A stretch of 64,000 nt of DNA from CAVZTX01 sp963778375 (GCA_963778375.1 CAVZTX010000027.1:286515-350514), one strand, 5' to 3'; positions 17,656-27,569 are shown, counted from the stretch's first letter. The notes: a model not told the origin generated them from the sequence alone. Made by a program: numbers and translations.

Positions 17656-19113
17656 CTAAATCTGGAAATTAGCCGTAGCCTGGCTAATTGGCGGGCTACT
17701 ACTCTGAGCCAGCATAATCAACGTAAATGACGTGCTGTCCTGCGGCATCAGAAAAATCACGCTTCCAGTTGTCCCTGCTGAACCGGCAGGGAAACTAGTA
17801 GGGAAATTTGTGTCTGTCGAGGGCGAGTTCGTGACACTTCCAGATTTCAAGCGAATGTAATCTCCCCAATACGCGTTAAAATCACTTGACGTCGGATTGT
17901 CAACGCTCAGTGTCACCACAACATAGCGCATGCCTTTCGTGGCCTGCGTTGCATTGTCACTCAGGCTCGCTGTAGCAGTTGTCACCGTCCAATTTAATCC
18001 CGCGTATTGGAACTTCACATTTGGGCTAACCGTCTTAGGTTGATACTGACTCAAATTAGCATTTGGACTCAGTGGAATATCCATCTGATTCTCAGTTGGC
18101 GTACCAAGACGCAGAACAAGCTTATTGGGAACAACCTGGCTAGACACAGGAAAATCGAGCCAATTGGTTCGCGATACGGAAGCATCGGGGCCAACATCAT
18201 GTAGTTCATTAGCAGGTGCAACAATGGTTGATCCGTCGGGCAAGATTAAGCGGGTAGCATCAGAATACAAAAAGCTCCCGGAACGCGTAGTCGGATTGTG
18301 CTCCTGCAAGTTAACACGCACCACCCCCGGCTGCGAAATATCAGTATCGTCAGGAAAGCTATTTGCTTGCTGGACAGAACTAATCGTCATATCAATACTA
18401 GCGTAGGTTACCATCAAGTTTAGTTGTTCCGATGCAGTCACAGGTGAGCCACTACTAGTAGTCGCGGTTGTATTCTGCCCGCTGCCAGCAGTAGCAGTCT
18501 CGTTAGCCGCGCTTGTACTCTGTCCACCAGGATTAGTTGAAGTCGTATTCCCCCCATTCGATCCAGATTTTGGCCTCAAAAGCAGGAAACCACCAACGAG
18601 CAAGGCCAAAATCAGCAAAATACTTACAGAAGTGATAAGACGCCGAAGTGGCGAACGTTTCTGCACTCTCGCATAATCAGGCAACGGAGGAGTGCTCTGC
18701 TGAGTTGGCGACGAATAATACGACGATGACTGGGACTGCAAAGGAGGAGCATAAGGCACCTGCTGAGGCATCTGCACCATGGAATCAGCTGGCGGAGGTG
18801 GGGGTACACTCTGCTCAGTTGGGTTCTCTCGATAAACTGGATTACCGGAAGCCGGGATTGGAGATGGATAGGACGAACCTGAAAAGCTGCCCTGCGACTG
18901 ATACGATTGATTATCGGGTGACAGGATTGTCGAACCATAGGCAGGTGGATTCTGCATATTAGCGTTCGCTATATACGCTTGATTATCCCCTGCAGAAACC
19001 GTAGGATTGTTAGCATTAGGACTGATCACTGTCCCACAATTTGAGCAGAAACGCTGGCCCGCGGGCACAGAGCTTCCGCAGTTCGGACAGAAACGAGGAG
19101 ACGTCTGGGTCAT
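17656..19113 (-). CDS. Zinc-ribbon, single-pass membrane protein with extracytoplasmic DUF4352-like domain
   Basis: 485 residues from ATG 19113; GGAG lies about eight bases upstream (the in-frame GTG at 19119 sits directly on that signal). N-terminal zinc ribbon: RFCPNCGSSVPAGQRFCSNC. Then a 120-residue Pro/Gln/Tyr-rich linker, a membrane helix after RRLITSVS (ILLILALLVGGFLLLRP), a Gly/Thr/Ser spacer, and a C-terminal beta-sandwich with NWTVTTATASLSDNATQATK and MRYVVVTLSVDNPTS, the style of DUF4352 (telokin-like) domains. Topology: ribbon inside, sandwich outside. Function unknown. Confidence 0.7.
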   Translation of the reverse strand: MTQTSPRFCPNCGSSVPAGQRFCSNCGTVISPNANNPTVSAGDNQAYIANANMQNPPAYGSTILSPDNQSYQSQGSFSGSSYPSPIPASGNPVYRENPTEQSVPPPPPADSMVQMPQQVPYAPPLQSQSSSYYSSPTQQSTPPLPDYARVQKRSPLRRLITSVSILLILALLVGGFLLLRPKSGSNGGNTTSTNPGGQSTSAANETATAGSGQNTTATTSSGSPVTASEQLNLMVTYASIDMTISSVQQANSFPDDTDISQPGVVRVNLQEHNPTTRSGSFLYSDATRLILPDGSTIVAPANELHDVGPDASVSRTNWLDFPVSSQVVPNKLVLRLGTPTENQMDIPLSPNANLSQYQPKTVSPNVKFQYAGLNWTVTTATASLSDNATQATKGMRYVVVTLSVDNPTSSDFNAYWGDYIRLKSGSVTNSPSTDTNFPTSFPAGSAGTTGSVIFLMPQDSTSFTLIMLAQSSSPPISQATANFQI

Positions 19114-19269
19114 ATCCACTCTCCTTAAGGAGAACTACAAATAATTGCTGCTACCAAACACTATCTATATCTCAACCACGTCCCATTGTAGCAGCAACCA
19201 GGGAGAATGTCTATGATCTATATTACCTATAACGTCGCCTCACCGCCTGTCATCCTTCGTTCCGCCATT

Positions 19270-19340
19270 TGTCATCCTGAGCGAGAGCGAAGGATCTGAG
19301 TCGCCGGACGCCGAGATCCTTCGCTTCGCTCAGGATGACA
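19270..19340. repeat. CCTGAGCGAAGCGAAGGATCT-type inverted repeat
   Basis: Left arm 19270-19297 (TGTCATCCTGAGCGAGAGCG, then AAGGATCT) and right arm 19314-19340, its near-exact complement (AGATCCTTCGCTTCGCTCAG then GATGACA), with a 16-base loop. A widespread intergenic element type in environmental genomes. It lies between the sedolisin gene and the zinc-ribbon gene, both on the minus strand, and would form a very strong RNA hairpin that could stop or process read-through. Confidence 0.75.
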
Positions 19341-19364
19341 GGCCTAATCTCCAAATGTCTAAGT

Positions 19365-21110
19365 TCATCCTAAATTGCTTGACAGCACCTTATAGAAATC
19401 CATCAGATTCGGCGTACCCAACCCGCTCGCGTAATCCCAGCCAGAAGTCGCGGGATAATACAGATTATTTCCACGCGTCACGTCGTAATAAGGATGCAGA
19501 CCATTGGCATTATTAGAGACCATGTAGAACAGATCAGGGGAAGCGATAAACTTACCAACTTGCTGTAACAACCCCTCATTCACCAGAGCCAGTCCAGCCG
19601 CCCAGATAGGCGCGGCCGCGCTTGTACCACCAACTGCCCCCCATTGCCCCTGAAAGTACACAGCCAGATTAAAGGCCACCGCCGAGATATCGGGCATCTG
19701 TCGGTGATTGCCGCCCGAGAACTGGTTGTTTACCCCTGTTGCATTCTGCCAATTTGGCCGTGCATACACCTGACTATTGCCTCCACCACTTCCCCAATCA
19801 TTCGTACACTTAAATGGATTCGATCCATCAGACCAAACTATCTCATTCGACCGGTTCTGACCTCCATCGATGCTCAATACCGTGCCCCCTACCGAAGTTG
19901 CCCAGGGATCACTTGCAGGGAAACTCACCGACAAACTACGATAGACACGATCAGTAAACGCTCCACAATCGCCGCTCGCGATAAAAACCCGCATGTGTTC
20001 GCCTTGTGACAATACCTGTAAACTCTGGTCAATCGCTCTGAAATCATCCGAAGTGAGATCACTTTCAGCAGCCCCAAGGCTGATACTCACCACATTGCCT
20101 GAATTGGCATTATTGGTATTATCGTTGATGATCTGCTGAAGCTCATCATTTACCTGCGTCCAAATGTCATAGCCAAAATCGCCATCCGTTTCATAATCAA
20201 CAATGTTGATCGAACGCGCCAGGCCAGCGATCATCTGAATATCCAGTGTAGACTCCCCCAAAGCCTCGCTCGGCGAACCATCGACATCCGCCACTTGCAG
20301 GTGGCCCTGAAAATTGATGCAGTCGAAGTAGTTCTGCACATCCTGCTGGTAAAATCCATCGATCTCGACCAGGTTGACCGTCATATTCTCGCCATGCCAG
20401 CCCGAATTCCAGAGCTGATCAAACCCATACGCGTGCGCTACCTCTTTCGGCAACAACGTACCTCCTTGAGGACTACAATCCTGTGCCGGACGACTGCTTG
20501 TACTTGCAGCCTTGGGATGCTGTGTCACAACCGTACCCATATGCTGCGGTGGCACACTATAGTTATCAAGACCCGTAATCGCGGCAATACTATCAACCAG
20601 GAATTTCGGCAATTTAGGCGCTGTCGCAGGTGCAAAGTAGGTGCGCCCATTTAATTTATGCATAACAAAGTGCGTCTGCATCAGCGTAGCAAAAGTCTTA
20701 GCCTTTGCATCAATGGAAAGATTTGTACGCAATTTACTCAAATTGAGCGCAATACCACCCAAATTGAAGAAACTTTTAATCTGTTGATAGGTAGCATCAC
20801 TGATACCTAGTTGATTCGCTAAATTCTCCAGGTGGGAAGGCTGCTTTGGCTGCACTTTCTGGCTGCCCAGCTTATTGAGCACACTCTGGCTAATCTTGAA
20901 TGTAATACGCACATGCAGCACCTTTGTATCTGGCAACGGCCCAACAACCGGCGCATTGAGAGCCTGTGCAGGCAATCCCAAATCAATCGGAACAAGCTGC
21001 AGAGACGTAGGCCCGCAACTCGTTAGCGGGAGCAGCAAGATGAGCAATCCAAGCACGCTCGCCACCATCCGACCGCATATCTGGCGAGAAAACATATCTT
21101 TAAACTTCAT
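19365..21110 (-). CDS. Sedolisin (S53, pro-kumamolisin) family secreted lipoprotein peptidase
   Basis: 581 residues; GGAGG eight bases before ATG 21110 fixes the start. Signal peptide with lipobox (LLPLTSCG), so a lipid-anchored exported protein. The pro-domain covers about residues 50-190. Catalytic domain: GESTLDIQMI holds the Glu/Asp pair of sedolisins, FIASGDCGAF the oxyanion Asp, GGTSAAAPIWA the nucleophilic Ser, and the C-terminal DVTRGNNLYY plus GWDYASGLGTPN the calcium site. All key residues are present. S53 enzymes are acid-acting endopeptidases, fitting extracellular protein scavenging. Confidence 0.9.
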   Translation of the reverse strand: MKFKDMFSRQICGRMVASVLGLLILLLPLTSCGPTSLQLVPIDLGLPAQALNAPVVGPLPDTKVLHVRITFKISQSVLNKLGSQKVQPKQPSHLENLANQLGISDATYQQIKSFFNLGGIALNLSKLRTNLSIDAKAKTFATLMQTHFVMHKLNGRTYFAPATAPKLPKFLVDSIAAITGLDNYSVPPQHMGTVVTQHPKAASTSSRPAQDCSPQGGTLLPKEVAHAYGFDQLWNSGWHGENMTVNLVEIDGFYQQDVQNYFDCINFQGHLQVADVDGSPSEALGESTLDIQMIAGLARSINIVDYETDGDFGYDIWTQVNDELQQIINDNTNNANSGNVVSISLGAAESDLTSDDFRAIDQSLQVLSQGEHMRVFIASGDCGAFTDRVYRSLSVSFPASDPWATSVGGTVLSIDGGQNRSNEIVWSDGSNPFKCTNDWGSGGGNSQVYARPNWQNATGVNNQFSGGNHRQMPDISAVAFNLAVYFQGQWGAVGGTSAAAPIWAAGLALVNEGLLQQVGKFIASPDLFYMVSNNANGLHPYYDVTRGNNLYYPATSGWDYASGLGTPNLMDFYKVLSSNLG

Positions 21111-21177
21111 AGATCGAACCTCCAAAGACAAAACCAATATATTCCTGCTTCTATCACGATAAGGTGATGGAAATCAA

Positions 21178-21207
21178 TTCACTCCCAAACCCATAAAGTG
21201 ATATAAT
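21178..21207 (+). promoter_or_regulatory. uvrB promoter
   Basis: TTCACT at 21178-21183, 18-base spacer, TATAAT at 21202-21207, 43 bases upstream of ATG 21251. I saw no obvious SOS-type box. Confidence 0.55.
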
Positions 21208-21250
21208 AAGGAGGAGATTGGAAAGTATATTCTAAACAAGGAAAGAACCC

Positions 21251-23245
21251 ATGCCACCATTCAAAGTCGAAGCCCCATTCCAACCAACCGGAGACCAACC
21301 CGAAGCCATTCAAGAACTGGTTGAAGGCATAAACAAGGGCCACAAAAAACAAACGCTGCTCGGTGTAACAGGCAGTGGCAAAACATACACCGTCGCAAAA
21401 ATCGTCGAACAAATACAAAGGCCCACTCTCGTACTCGCACCTAATAAAACGCTCGCGGCCCAGCTCTTCAGTGAATTCAAAGAGTTCTTTCCCAACAACG
21501 CTGTTGAATACTTCGTCTCCTACTACGACTATTATCAGCCGGAGGCTTACATCCCTCGCACCGACACTTACGTCGAAAAAGAAAGCATGTTGAACGAAGA
21601 AATCGAGAAGCTGCGCCTCTCCGCTACCCGTAGCCTCTTTGAGCGCCGTGACGTACTGATCGTCGCCTCCGTTTCCTGCATCTACGGCCTGGGTAGTCCA
21701 GAGGAATATGGCGAAGTCGTCCTCACGCTCAAGGTAGGCGAAGAGCGCCGCCGGGACAAAATACTGCGTCACCTCACAGAAATTCAATACGAGCGCAACG
21801 ACGCCAACTTCATCCGTGGCCGCTTCCGGGTGCGCGGCGACGTGCTGGAAATCTTCCCTGCCTACGAAGATGTAGCGGTACGCATCGAATTTTTCGGCGA
21901 CGAGATCGAGCGTATGACCGAGATTGACCCACTCACAGGTGAAGTCCTGGGCAAACGCCAGCGCCTCAACATCTATCCCGCCAAACACTGGGTAACCACC
22001 CAGGATCGCCTCAACACAGCAATCGGCCTGATCGAAGCCGAACTGGAAGAGCGATTGGCAGAATTGGAAAGAGACGGCAAACTGCTCGAAGCCGCACGCT
22101 TGAAGCAGCGCACCAACTTCGATATCGAGATGCTCCGTGAAACTGGCTTCTGCTCAGGCGTCGAGAACTACTCGCGCCACTTAGCAGGGCGTGGACCTGG
22201 AGAACAACCCTGGACCTTAATGGACTATCTACCCGAAGAATACCTGCTGGTCGTGGACGAATCGCACGTAGCCTTACCCCAGGTACGTGGCATGTTCGCG
22301 GGTGACCGCTCCCGCAAGCAAGTGTTGGTTGACTACGGTTTCCGCCTTCCTTCCGCGATGGACAACCGTCCATTAACGTTCTCAGAATTCGAGCAGGAAA
22401 TCAACCAGGCGCTCTTCGTCTCCGCCACGCCTGGTCCCTATGAACATGAACATAGTCAGGCAATTGTGCAGCAAGTAATCCGTCCAACAGGCCTACTCGA
22501 TCCCGAGATCAGCGTTCGACCCACCAAGGGACAAATCGATGATCTGCTGGCAGAGATTCGCAAGCGCGTCGAAAAGGGCCAGCGCGTCCTCGTCACCACG
22601 CTCACGAAAAAGATGGCCGAAGACCTGGCTGACTATATGCAAGAGCTAAGCATCAAAGTCCACTACTTACACTCCGAAATCGACACTATTGAACGCGTCG
22701 ATATTCTTCGTGATTTACGCCTTGGCGTCTACGACGTAGTCGTCGGTATCAACCTCCTGCGCGAGGGCCTCGACTTACCAGAAGTATCGCTCGTCGCCAT
22801 TCTCAACGCTGATAAAGAAGGCTTCTTGCGTTCAGAGGGATCACTGATCCAGATGATTGGCCGAGCCGCTCGCCACATAGAAGGCAGCGTAATCATGTAC
22901 GCTGATAACGTCACCCGCTCAATGCAGCGTGCCATCGACGAAACCTACCGCCGCCGCAAAATCCAGACCGCCTTTAACGAGAGCAACCACATCACACCGC
23001 GTGGCATCAAGAAGGACGTAAAAACTCTCTCCGAGCGCATCAAGGAAATGAGTGGAGTAGCTGCCGAAACCCTGGACGGCAAATCTGTCTCAGTCGCCCT
23101 CGCCGGTATCCCTAAAGACGAAGCCCTGCGCCTGATCAAAGACCTTGAGTCGCAAATGCGCACCGCCGCCAAACAACTCGAGTTCGAGAAAGCCGCGCAG
23201 CTTCGCGACCAGATCATCGAGATACGCAGGGCCATGGTCGAGTGA
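21251..23245 (+). CDS. uvrB: Excinuclease ABC subunit B
   Basis: 664 residues, full length. UvrB is the damage-verifying helicase of nucleotide excision repair, working with UvrA and UvrC. Visible: Walker A LLGVTGSGKTYTVA near residue 40, the beta-hairpin region VSYYDYYQPEAYIPRTDTYV that clamps DNA, the DEAD-like LVVDESHVALPQ, motif VI MIGRAARHIEGSVIMYAD, and the C-terminal UVR motif QLEFEKAAQLRDQIIEI that contacts UvrC. AAGGAAAG precedes the ATG. It converges with ctaA-ctaB; the two stop codons are two bases apart. Confidence 0.97.
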   Translation: MPPFKVEAPFQPTGDQPEAIQELVEGINKGHKKQTLLGVTGSGKTYTVAKIVEQIQRPTLVLAPNKTLAAQLFSEFKEFFPNNAVEYFVSYYDYYQPEAYIPRTDTYVEKESMLNEEIEKLRLSATRSLFERRDVLIVASVSCIYGLGSPEEYGEVVLTLKVGEERRRDKILRHLTEIQYERNDANFIRGRFRVRGDVLEIFPAYEDVAVRIEFFGDEIERMTEIDPLTGEVLGKRQRLNIYPAKHWVTTQDRLNTAIGLIEAELEERLAELERDGKLLEAARLKQRTNFDIEMLRETGFCSGVENYSRHLAGRGPGEQPWTLMDYLPEEYLLVVDESHVALPQVRGMFAGDRSRKQVLVDYGFRLPSAMDNRPLTFSEFEQEINQALFVSATPGPYEHEHSQAIVQQVIRPTGLLDPEISVRPTKGQIDDLLAEIRKRVEKGQRVLVTTLTKKMAEDLADYMQELSIKVHYLHSEIDTIERVDILRDLRLGVYDVVVGINLLREGLDLPEVSLVAILNADKEGFLRSEGSLIQMIGRAARHIEGSVIMYADNVTRSMQRAIDETYRRRKIQTAFNESNHITPRGIKKDVKTLSERIKEMSGVAAETLDGKSVSVALAGIPKDEALRLIKDLESQMRTAAKQLEFEKAAQLRDQIIEIRRAMVE

Positions 23246-23261
23246 TACTAATGTATCACTC
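23240..23261. terminator. Palindrome spanning the convergent stop codons of uvrB and ctaA-ctaB
   Basis: GAGTGATAC, loop TAAT, GTATCACTC: a perfect 9-bp stem that contains the uvrB TGA (23243-23245) and the ctaA-ctaB stop (23248-23250). Symmetrical, so it could act in both directions, but no U-run follows; it may slow transcription or protect 3' ends rather than terminate alone. Confidence 0.45.
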
Positions 23262-25062
23262 TATCCAGCACCATAATCGCGAAAATCGCTGCCAGGTACA
23301 TATTCGAATACCAGAACAGCGTCCGCGCCAGCTTCTTCGATCGCTCACGCCACAAACGAATTGCCAGATAAACCAACCCTGCGCCCAGTAAGCCAGCACC
23401 GACCAGGTACAAGTATCCCATCATACCCAGCACGAACATCGCGACTGTCAGAGCCAGTAAGAACACCGAGTAGAGCAAAATCTGCCGCCGCGTCTCCGCC
23501 TCGCCCTTGACCACCGGCAGCATCGGTATACCCGCCTTCTCATAATCTTTCGAGATCAGCAATGACAGTGCCCAGAAGTGCGGAGGCGTCCAGAAGAAGA
23601 TGATCGCGAACATCCATATCGCCGACAGGCTCAAGCTGTTCGTCACCGCCGCCCAGCCCACCAGCACCGGCACCGCTCCGGCAGCCCCACCAATCACGAT
23701 ATTCTGCGTCGTGGTGCGCTTGAGGCCAAGCGTATATACGAAGACGTAGAACAGAATAGCAGAAAACGCCAGCACCGCACTTAGCAAATTCACGAACGCA
23801 TACAGCACAATGAAAGAAGCGATCCCCAGCACGATTCCAAAAACCAGCGCCTGTTGCGGTTCCACACGCCCTGAGGGCAGCGAGCGTCGCTGCGTACGTC
23901 CCATAATCTGATCGATATCGCGGTCGATATAGCAGTTGATGCAGTTCGCGCTGCCAGCCGCCATCGCCCCGCCAACCAGCGTCGGGATAAGCAGGCCCAG
24001 TGGAGGGAATCCCTGCTTGGCAATTGACATCGCCGCTGCCGTCACTCCCAGCAGCAGCACCGTCACGTGCGGCTTCATCAGATCGACGTAGTTCGCGATC
24101 GTTTGCCGCACCACGCTCATCTCTTTTCTCGCCTCAACCTCTGCCAGCTCCATCTGCTCAATCTCCTGCTGCTCTGGTACAGCACGCAGTTGATTGGCAG
24201 CAAGCACAGCCAGCAGTACCAGCGTCCCCCATACGGCCGTGGCAAGCGCGAGATGTAGCCCCGCCACAAATGCAGGTTCCTTAAGTAGCACAATCAATCC
24301 GCCCACAATTGCCTGCCACACGAAGAGCACACCACCCAGCAACCCAACAATCGCCTGCCCCCGTGCCACGCGCCAGCGCCGCAGCGCTGAGACGACCGTC
24401 CACAACGTCACAAGACCTACGAAGACAGCGAAAATCCTATGCAAAATATTGATATCCGCGAGGTGATTGCTCGTTGCCCACGATGCGGGCGTACACAGTG
24501 GCCAGCCAGGACATGCCAGCGCCGCGCCACTACCCGTTACATACGAACCAAACAACATCAGGATGTAGACAAGCAGCGCATTCGAGATCGCTAATTGCGC
24601 GAATTTGCGCGTTTTCGCCGGAAGCTCTTTACTCTGTGCAGGCTTGCTGCTCAGCACAGCGATTGTAACCACAATCGCCAGGATTGCTAGCGCGGTCGCC
24701 AGGTGCGCTGTAATGATCTGCGGCGGCAGCTTCCAGAGAACCGTCAGTCCCCCCAACACAATCTGCACCGCCAGCAATATTGGAGCAGCAATCGCCAGCA
24801 ACAGCAGCGTGCGATCTTTGCGCGCCCACACGATAATCCCAATCACCAGCAGCACAATCAACACACTAACCGTTACCGCTGTAAAGCGATGGAATTGCTC
24901 AAGAAACACGTGATACGTTCCCGAAGAATATGCCTGACCATCACACAACGGCCAATCTGGGCAACTCAACCCAGATCCCGTTGCGAGTACAGTACCACCT
25001 AGCGCGATCAAAAAATAGGTCACGGCGGTCGCGACCCACGCAATACGACGTATGAATGCCAT
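23248..25062 (-). CDS. ctaA-ctaB: Fused heme A synthase and protoheme IX farnesyltransferase
   Basis: 604 residues, two enzymes in one chain. Residues 1-300 are CtaA/Cox15 (heme O to heme A): eight helices, two matching cysteine-pair loops SGLSCPDWPLC and GAALACPGWPLC, and heme-ligand histidines in EQFHRFTA and NILHRIFA. Residues about 310-604 are CtaB/Cox10 (heme B to heme O by farnesylation): VDLMKPHVTVLLL, the prenyl-PP motif YIDRDIDQIMGRTQRRSLPS and LKRTTTQNIVIGGAAGA. The fusion would couple two consecutive steps of heme A synthesis for the adjacent oxidase. Such fusions are known in some Thermus/Chloroflexi-type bacteria. Last gene of the respiratory operon. Confidence 0.92.
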   Translation of the reverse strand: MAFIRRIAWVATAVTYFLIALGGTVLATGSGLSCPDWPLCDGQAYSSGTYHVFLEQFHRFTAVTVSVLIVLLVIGIIVWARKDRTLLLLAIAAPILLAVQIVLGGLTVLWKLPPQIITAHLATALAILAIVVTIAVLSSKPAQSKELPAKTRKFAQLAISNALLVYILMLFGSYVTGSGAALACPGWPLCTPASWATSNHLADINILHRIFAVFVGLVTLWTVVSALRRWRVARGQAIVGLLGGVLFVWQAIVGGLIVLLKEPAFVAGLHLALATAVWGTLVLLAVLAANQLRAVPEQQEIEQMELAEVEARKEMSVVRQTIANYVDLMKPHVTVLLLGVTAAAMSIAKQGFPPLGLLIPTLVGGAMAAGSANCINCYIDRDIDQIMGRTQRRSLPSGRVEPQQALVFGIVLGIASFIVLYAFVNLLSAVLAFSAILFYVFVYTLGLKRTTTQNIVIGGAAGAVPVLVGWAAVTNSLSLSAIWMFAIIFFWTPPHFWALSLLISKDYEKAGIPMLPVVKGEAETRRQILLYSVFLLALTVAMFVLGMMGYLYLVGAGLLGAGLVYLAIRLWRERSKKLARTLFWYSNMYLAAIFAIMVLDRVIH

Positions 25063-25143
25063 AAGACGGCTCCTGACTAATGTATGTTAAGACCTAAATA
25101 AATTTGCTCCAAAACTCTACTTTCACCACCATCCTCACTCCTA

Positions 25144-25854
25144 TCACTTCGGTAACCACTGCTGCATTCCAGCCTCCAGCCCCAGTTCTTCACTGCTCAG
25201 ATCAGAAGAATTATTTGTATCGAGTGTCTCGTAAAAGAGTCGCTCATGCCCCTGAGCGTCTATAATATACGTTGCTGGATCATGCACCACACTTCCTCCC
25301 GCCTCAACCTGATTATATACACCGTACGACTTATAAACCGACTGGAGTTGCTGCGCAGTCCCCGTCAGAAACAACCACTGGTGCAACATCCCATGCTTGA
25401 TTGACCACGACTGTACCTCATTGATGCTCGTTGCAGAAGGATTAGCATTGATTGCCACCAGTTCTACCTGACTGGCTGCCGAAGTTGCCAGGTGCGATTT
25501 GGCATAATACATAATCTCAGCAGTTAATGGACAGAGCGTCGTACACCGCAAATCAATGAAAGCCAGCACGACCTCGTGGCCGCGCATTGCAGAGAGCGTG
25601 ACCGGCTGGCCGAACTGGTTGATCAGTTTAAAGTCAGGTGCAGCAGAGCCTGACAATGGAAAGCCCCCAAGTCCGTTACCAGTCGCCTGCGTAGTAGTCG
25701 AGTTGTGGTTTATCGTACTCAGCCGCATAGTAAGCAGCCGCATTCCCCATATAGCCCCGACAATAACCACAAGTGCTGTAGTAGCGATTATGGAAGCAAG
25801 GGCCAATCTGTGCATAAAAAGGTCCCTCAACCTCTTCTCATCAGGATGCCCCAT
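25144..25854 (-). CDS. sco: SCO1/SenC family copper chaperone
   Basis: 236 residues. One N-terminal membrane anchor (LASIIATTALVVIVGAIWGM), then a thioredoxin-like domain. The copper/redox motif is IDLRCTTLCPLT (CxxxC) and the third ligand is the His in SVVHDPATYIID. Delivers copper to, or reduces, the CuA site of oxidase subunit II, whose gene is in the same operon. GAAAGGAAAC precedes the ATG. It lies 52 bases after ctaG. Confidence 0.9.
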   Translation of the reverse strand: MGHPDEKRLRDLFMHRLALASIIATTALVVIVGAIWGMRLLTMRLSTINHNSTTTQATGNGLGGFPLSGSAAPDFKLINQFGQPVTLSAMRGHEVVLAFIDLRCTTLCPLTAEIMYYAKSHLATSAASQVELVAINANPSATSINEVQSWSIKHGMLHQWLFLTGTAQQLQSVYKSYGVYNQVEAGGSVVHDPATYIIDAQGHERLFYETLDTNNSSDLSSEELGLEAGMQQWLPK

Positions 25855-25906
25855 AGTCGTTTCCTTTCAAGGAATGTATATTCGCCCCTGACCGAAATAA
25901 ATACAG

Positions 25907-26834
25907 TTACTCCCTGTGCTGCGATTGTATCGCCATACTCGCATCGTCCGTGTGAGCAGCAAACCACCTCACAAAGAGAATACCAACCGCAATGAAAAAT
26001 GGCACGTCGCCGAAAGTCCACATAATACCCGCTCCAAGCTGTTGATCTTGCAATGCTGTGAACCCGCCCGATACAGTGGCCAGGTGGGCATAAGGAGCAT
26101 ACAGCGCTACCTGGGAAAATGCAAGTAGTATCGCCAGAACAATGTTTTGGAACATAGCAACTCCCAGACATAGCAGTTGCCCAATATAGCCCACACGAGG
26201 GCGCAGCGGTGGCGACGGAATCACCTGCGTCCAGAATAGCACACTCACCGCCAGAAATGTCAAATGCTCGCACCAATCGTGGATAGTCTCGTTCGTCAAA
26301 GCAAGATCATAGAGCGTCGGCCAATGCCACACCCACATACCCACAATCAACAGCACGCATGAAACAGTCGGCTGCCGCAGCCAATGGCCTACCCGATATC
26401 CTAACCGGTACACAACCTGTCCTACCTTCAGCTTTGCCGTCACCTCGATCATCCTACGAACCCGCCCAGGTAATCCCAACCACAACGGTTGGAACGGGGC
26501 TGCCATCACGAGCAGTGGGGCTATGATAACCAGCAAGAGGAGATGCTGGATCATATGCACCCAGAAAAGCCGTCCAGAAAATAAGTCAACCGGGGCAGAA
26601 TCACCGACAAGGGCAAGCACAATCGCGCCGACGAAGTACACACCTCGCCAGCGCCAACTGTCCCATCGATACCATTCGGTACTTGTCAATTTCGGTGAAT
26701 TTGCGACTCCCGGAGTTCTTCTCCTCCTCTAAAAGTACACGCAATCCTCGGAAGTACAGAACATCAACAACAAGACATCCGAGCAACACAACGGGTGGAA
26801 TCGGCCACCCATCTGCATACACCCAGATGCTCAT
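25907..26834 (-). CDS. ctaG: Cytochrome c oxidase assembly factor CtaG (caa3 type, one frameshift)
   Basis: Start ATG 26834 with GGAGG seven bases upstream (MSIWVYADGWPIPPVVLLGC). The frame shifts at about 26693, where an extra A in GAAATT separates FTEI from LTSTEWYRWDSWRW; joined, the protein is about 309 residues with seven helices. Motifs of caa3_CtaG: DLFSGRLFWVHMIQHLLLL and WCEHLTFLAVSVLFW. CtaG membrane proteins help insert copper into the oxidase. Probably a sequencing error, since the remainder is well conserved and the operon is otherwise intact. Confidence 0.85.
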
Positions 26835-26874
26835 TGCAATACCTCCAACTTAACGAAGAATTGCCCACATGTCC

Positions 26875-26897
26875 GTAGGGGCCGATTTATCGTGCCC
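26875..26897. repeat. GTAGGGGC-type repeat inside the oxidase operon
   Basis: GTAGGGGCCGATTTATCGTG plus CCC, a variant with a CGAT/ATCG inner stem, in the 123-base gap between ctaE and ctaG. Related sequence (GCCGATGTATCGGC) follows directly. In the transcript it would form a hairpin between the two cistrons. Confidence 0.6.
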
Positions 26898-26957
26898 ATC
26901 GCCGATGTATCGGCTTCCGGGCGGGGTGGGGAAACTCGCGAATTCGCCACCAGTATC

Positions 26958-27569
26958 CTAAAGAATGAAACTGAACCCCCACAAAAGCAGGGCAGAAAGC
27001 ACCGTATAGTACCACCAGTAACCCGTCACCTCAGGAATAAAACCAAATCCGACTAACCTGCCACGTAGAATCCGTCCCAGCAGCAGTATACCGATAATCG
27101 TCAACAACAGGAAGTGGACCCATGTATACCAGGTAATCAACATGAGGACACTTTCATAGGCATGGAAGGGTGCATTATCATAACTATATCCCAGGCTCAA
27201 CGCCGCCCAAATTTGAGCGACCAGTGCCACGACCACACAGAGCAGGGACAGTACAAAGAATGCCGATGGACCCGTCCCGTCATTCGCTCGCACTCTTCGC
27301 TCCCACAAGAAGTAGAAGAGCCCGCTCAGCACCAATACAATAGCTACCACCACTCCTGGCAGCAAAGCGGGAGCATGATCCCCCGCAATCCTGAATTGGT
27401 TCTCCGTATTGAGTCCCCTCAGGTAACTACCCGCAGCAATGATGGCGAAGACTGCCAAAACATCTGACAGAATGAACATGATCGTAGCCGCTCGCGCTCT
27501 CCCAACCCGAACATACGGCTCAAGTTCGTGCACGTGCTCTCCGTGCACATGCTCTAATGATGCATCCAT
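26958..27569 (-). CDS. ctaE: Cytochrome c oxidase subunit III
   Basis: 203 residues, five or so helices, consistent with short bacterial subunit III/caa3 forms. AGGAG lies seven bases before ATG 27569. N-terminus is His/Glu rich (EHVHGEHVHELEPYVRVGR), then TIMFILSDVLAVFAIIAAG, a hallmark-like helix with polar residues, and YESVLMLITWYTWVHFLLL. It follows ctaD by 21 bases. Part of the aa3-type terminal oxidase complex. Confidence 0.85.
   Translation of the reverse strand: MDASLEHVHGEHVHELEPYVRVGRARAATIMFILSDVLAVFAIIAAGSYLRGLNTENQFRIAGDHAPALLPGVVVAIVLVLSGLFYFLWERRVRANDGTGPSAFFVLSLLCVVVALVAQIWAALSLGYSYDNAPFHAYESVLMLITWYTWVHFLLLTIIGILLLGRILRGRLVGFGFIPEVTGYWWYYTVLSALLLWGFSFIL

Noticed and set aside
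21179..21988. 269-residue ORF antisense to uvrB
   Set aside because: Exact shadow of the uvrB codons, rich in Phe/Val/Asp from reverse-complemented codons; not a gene.
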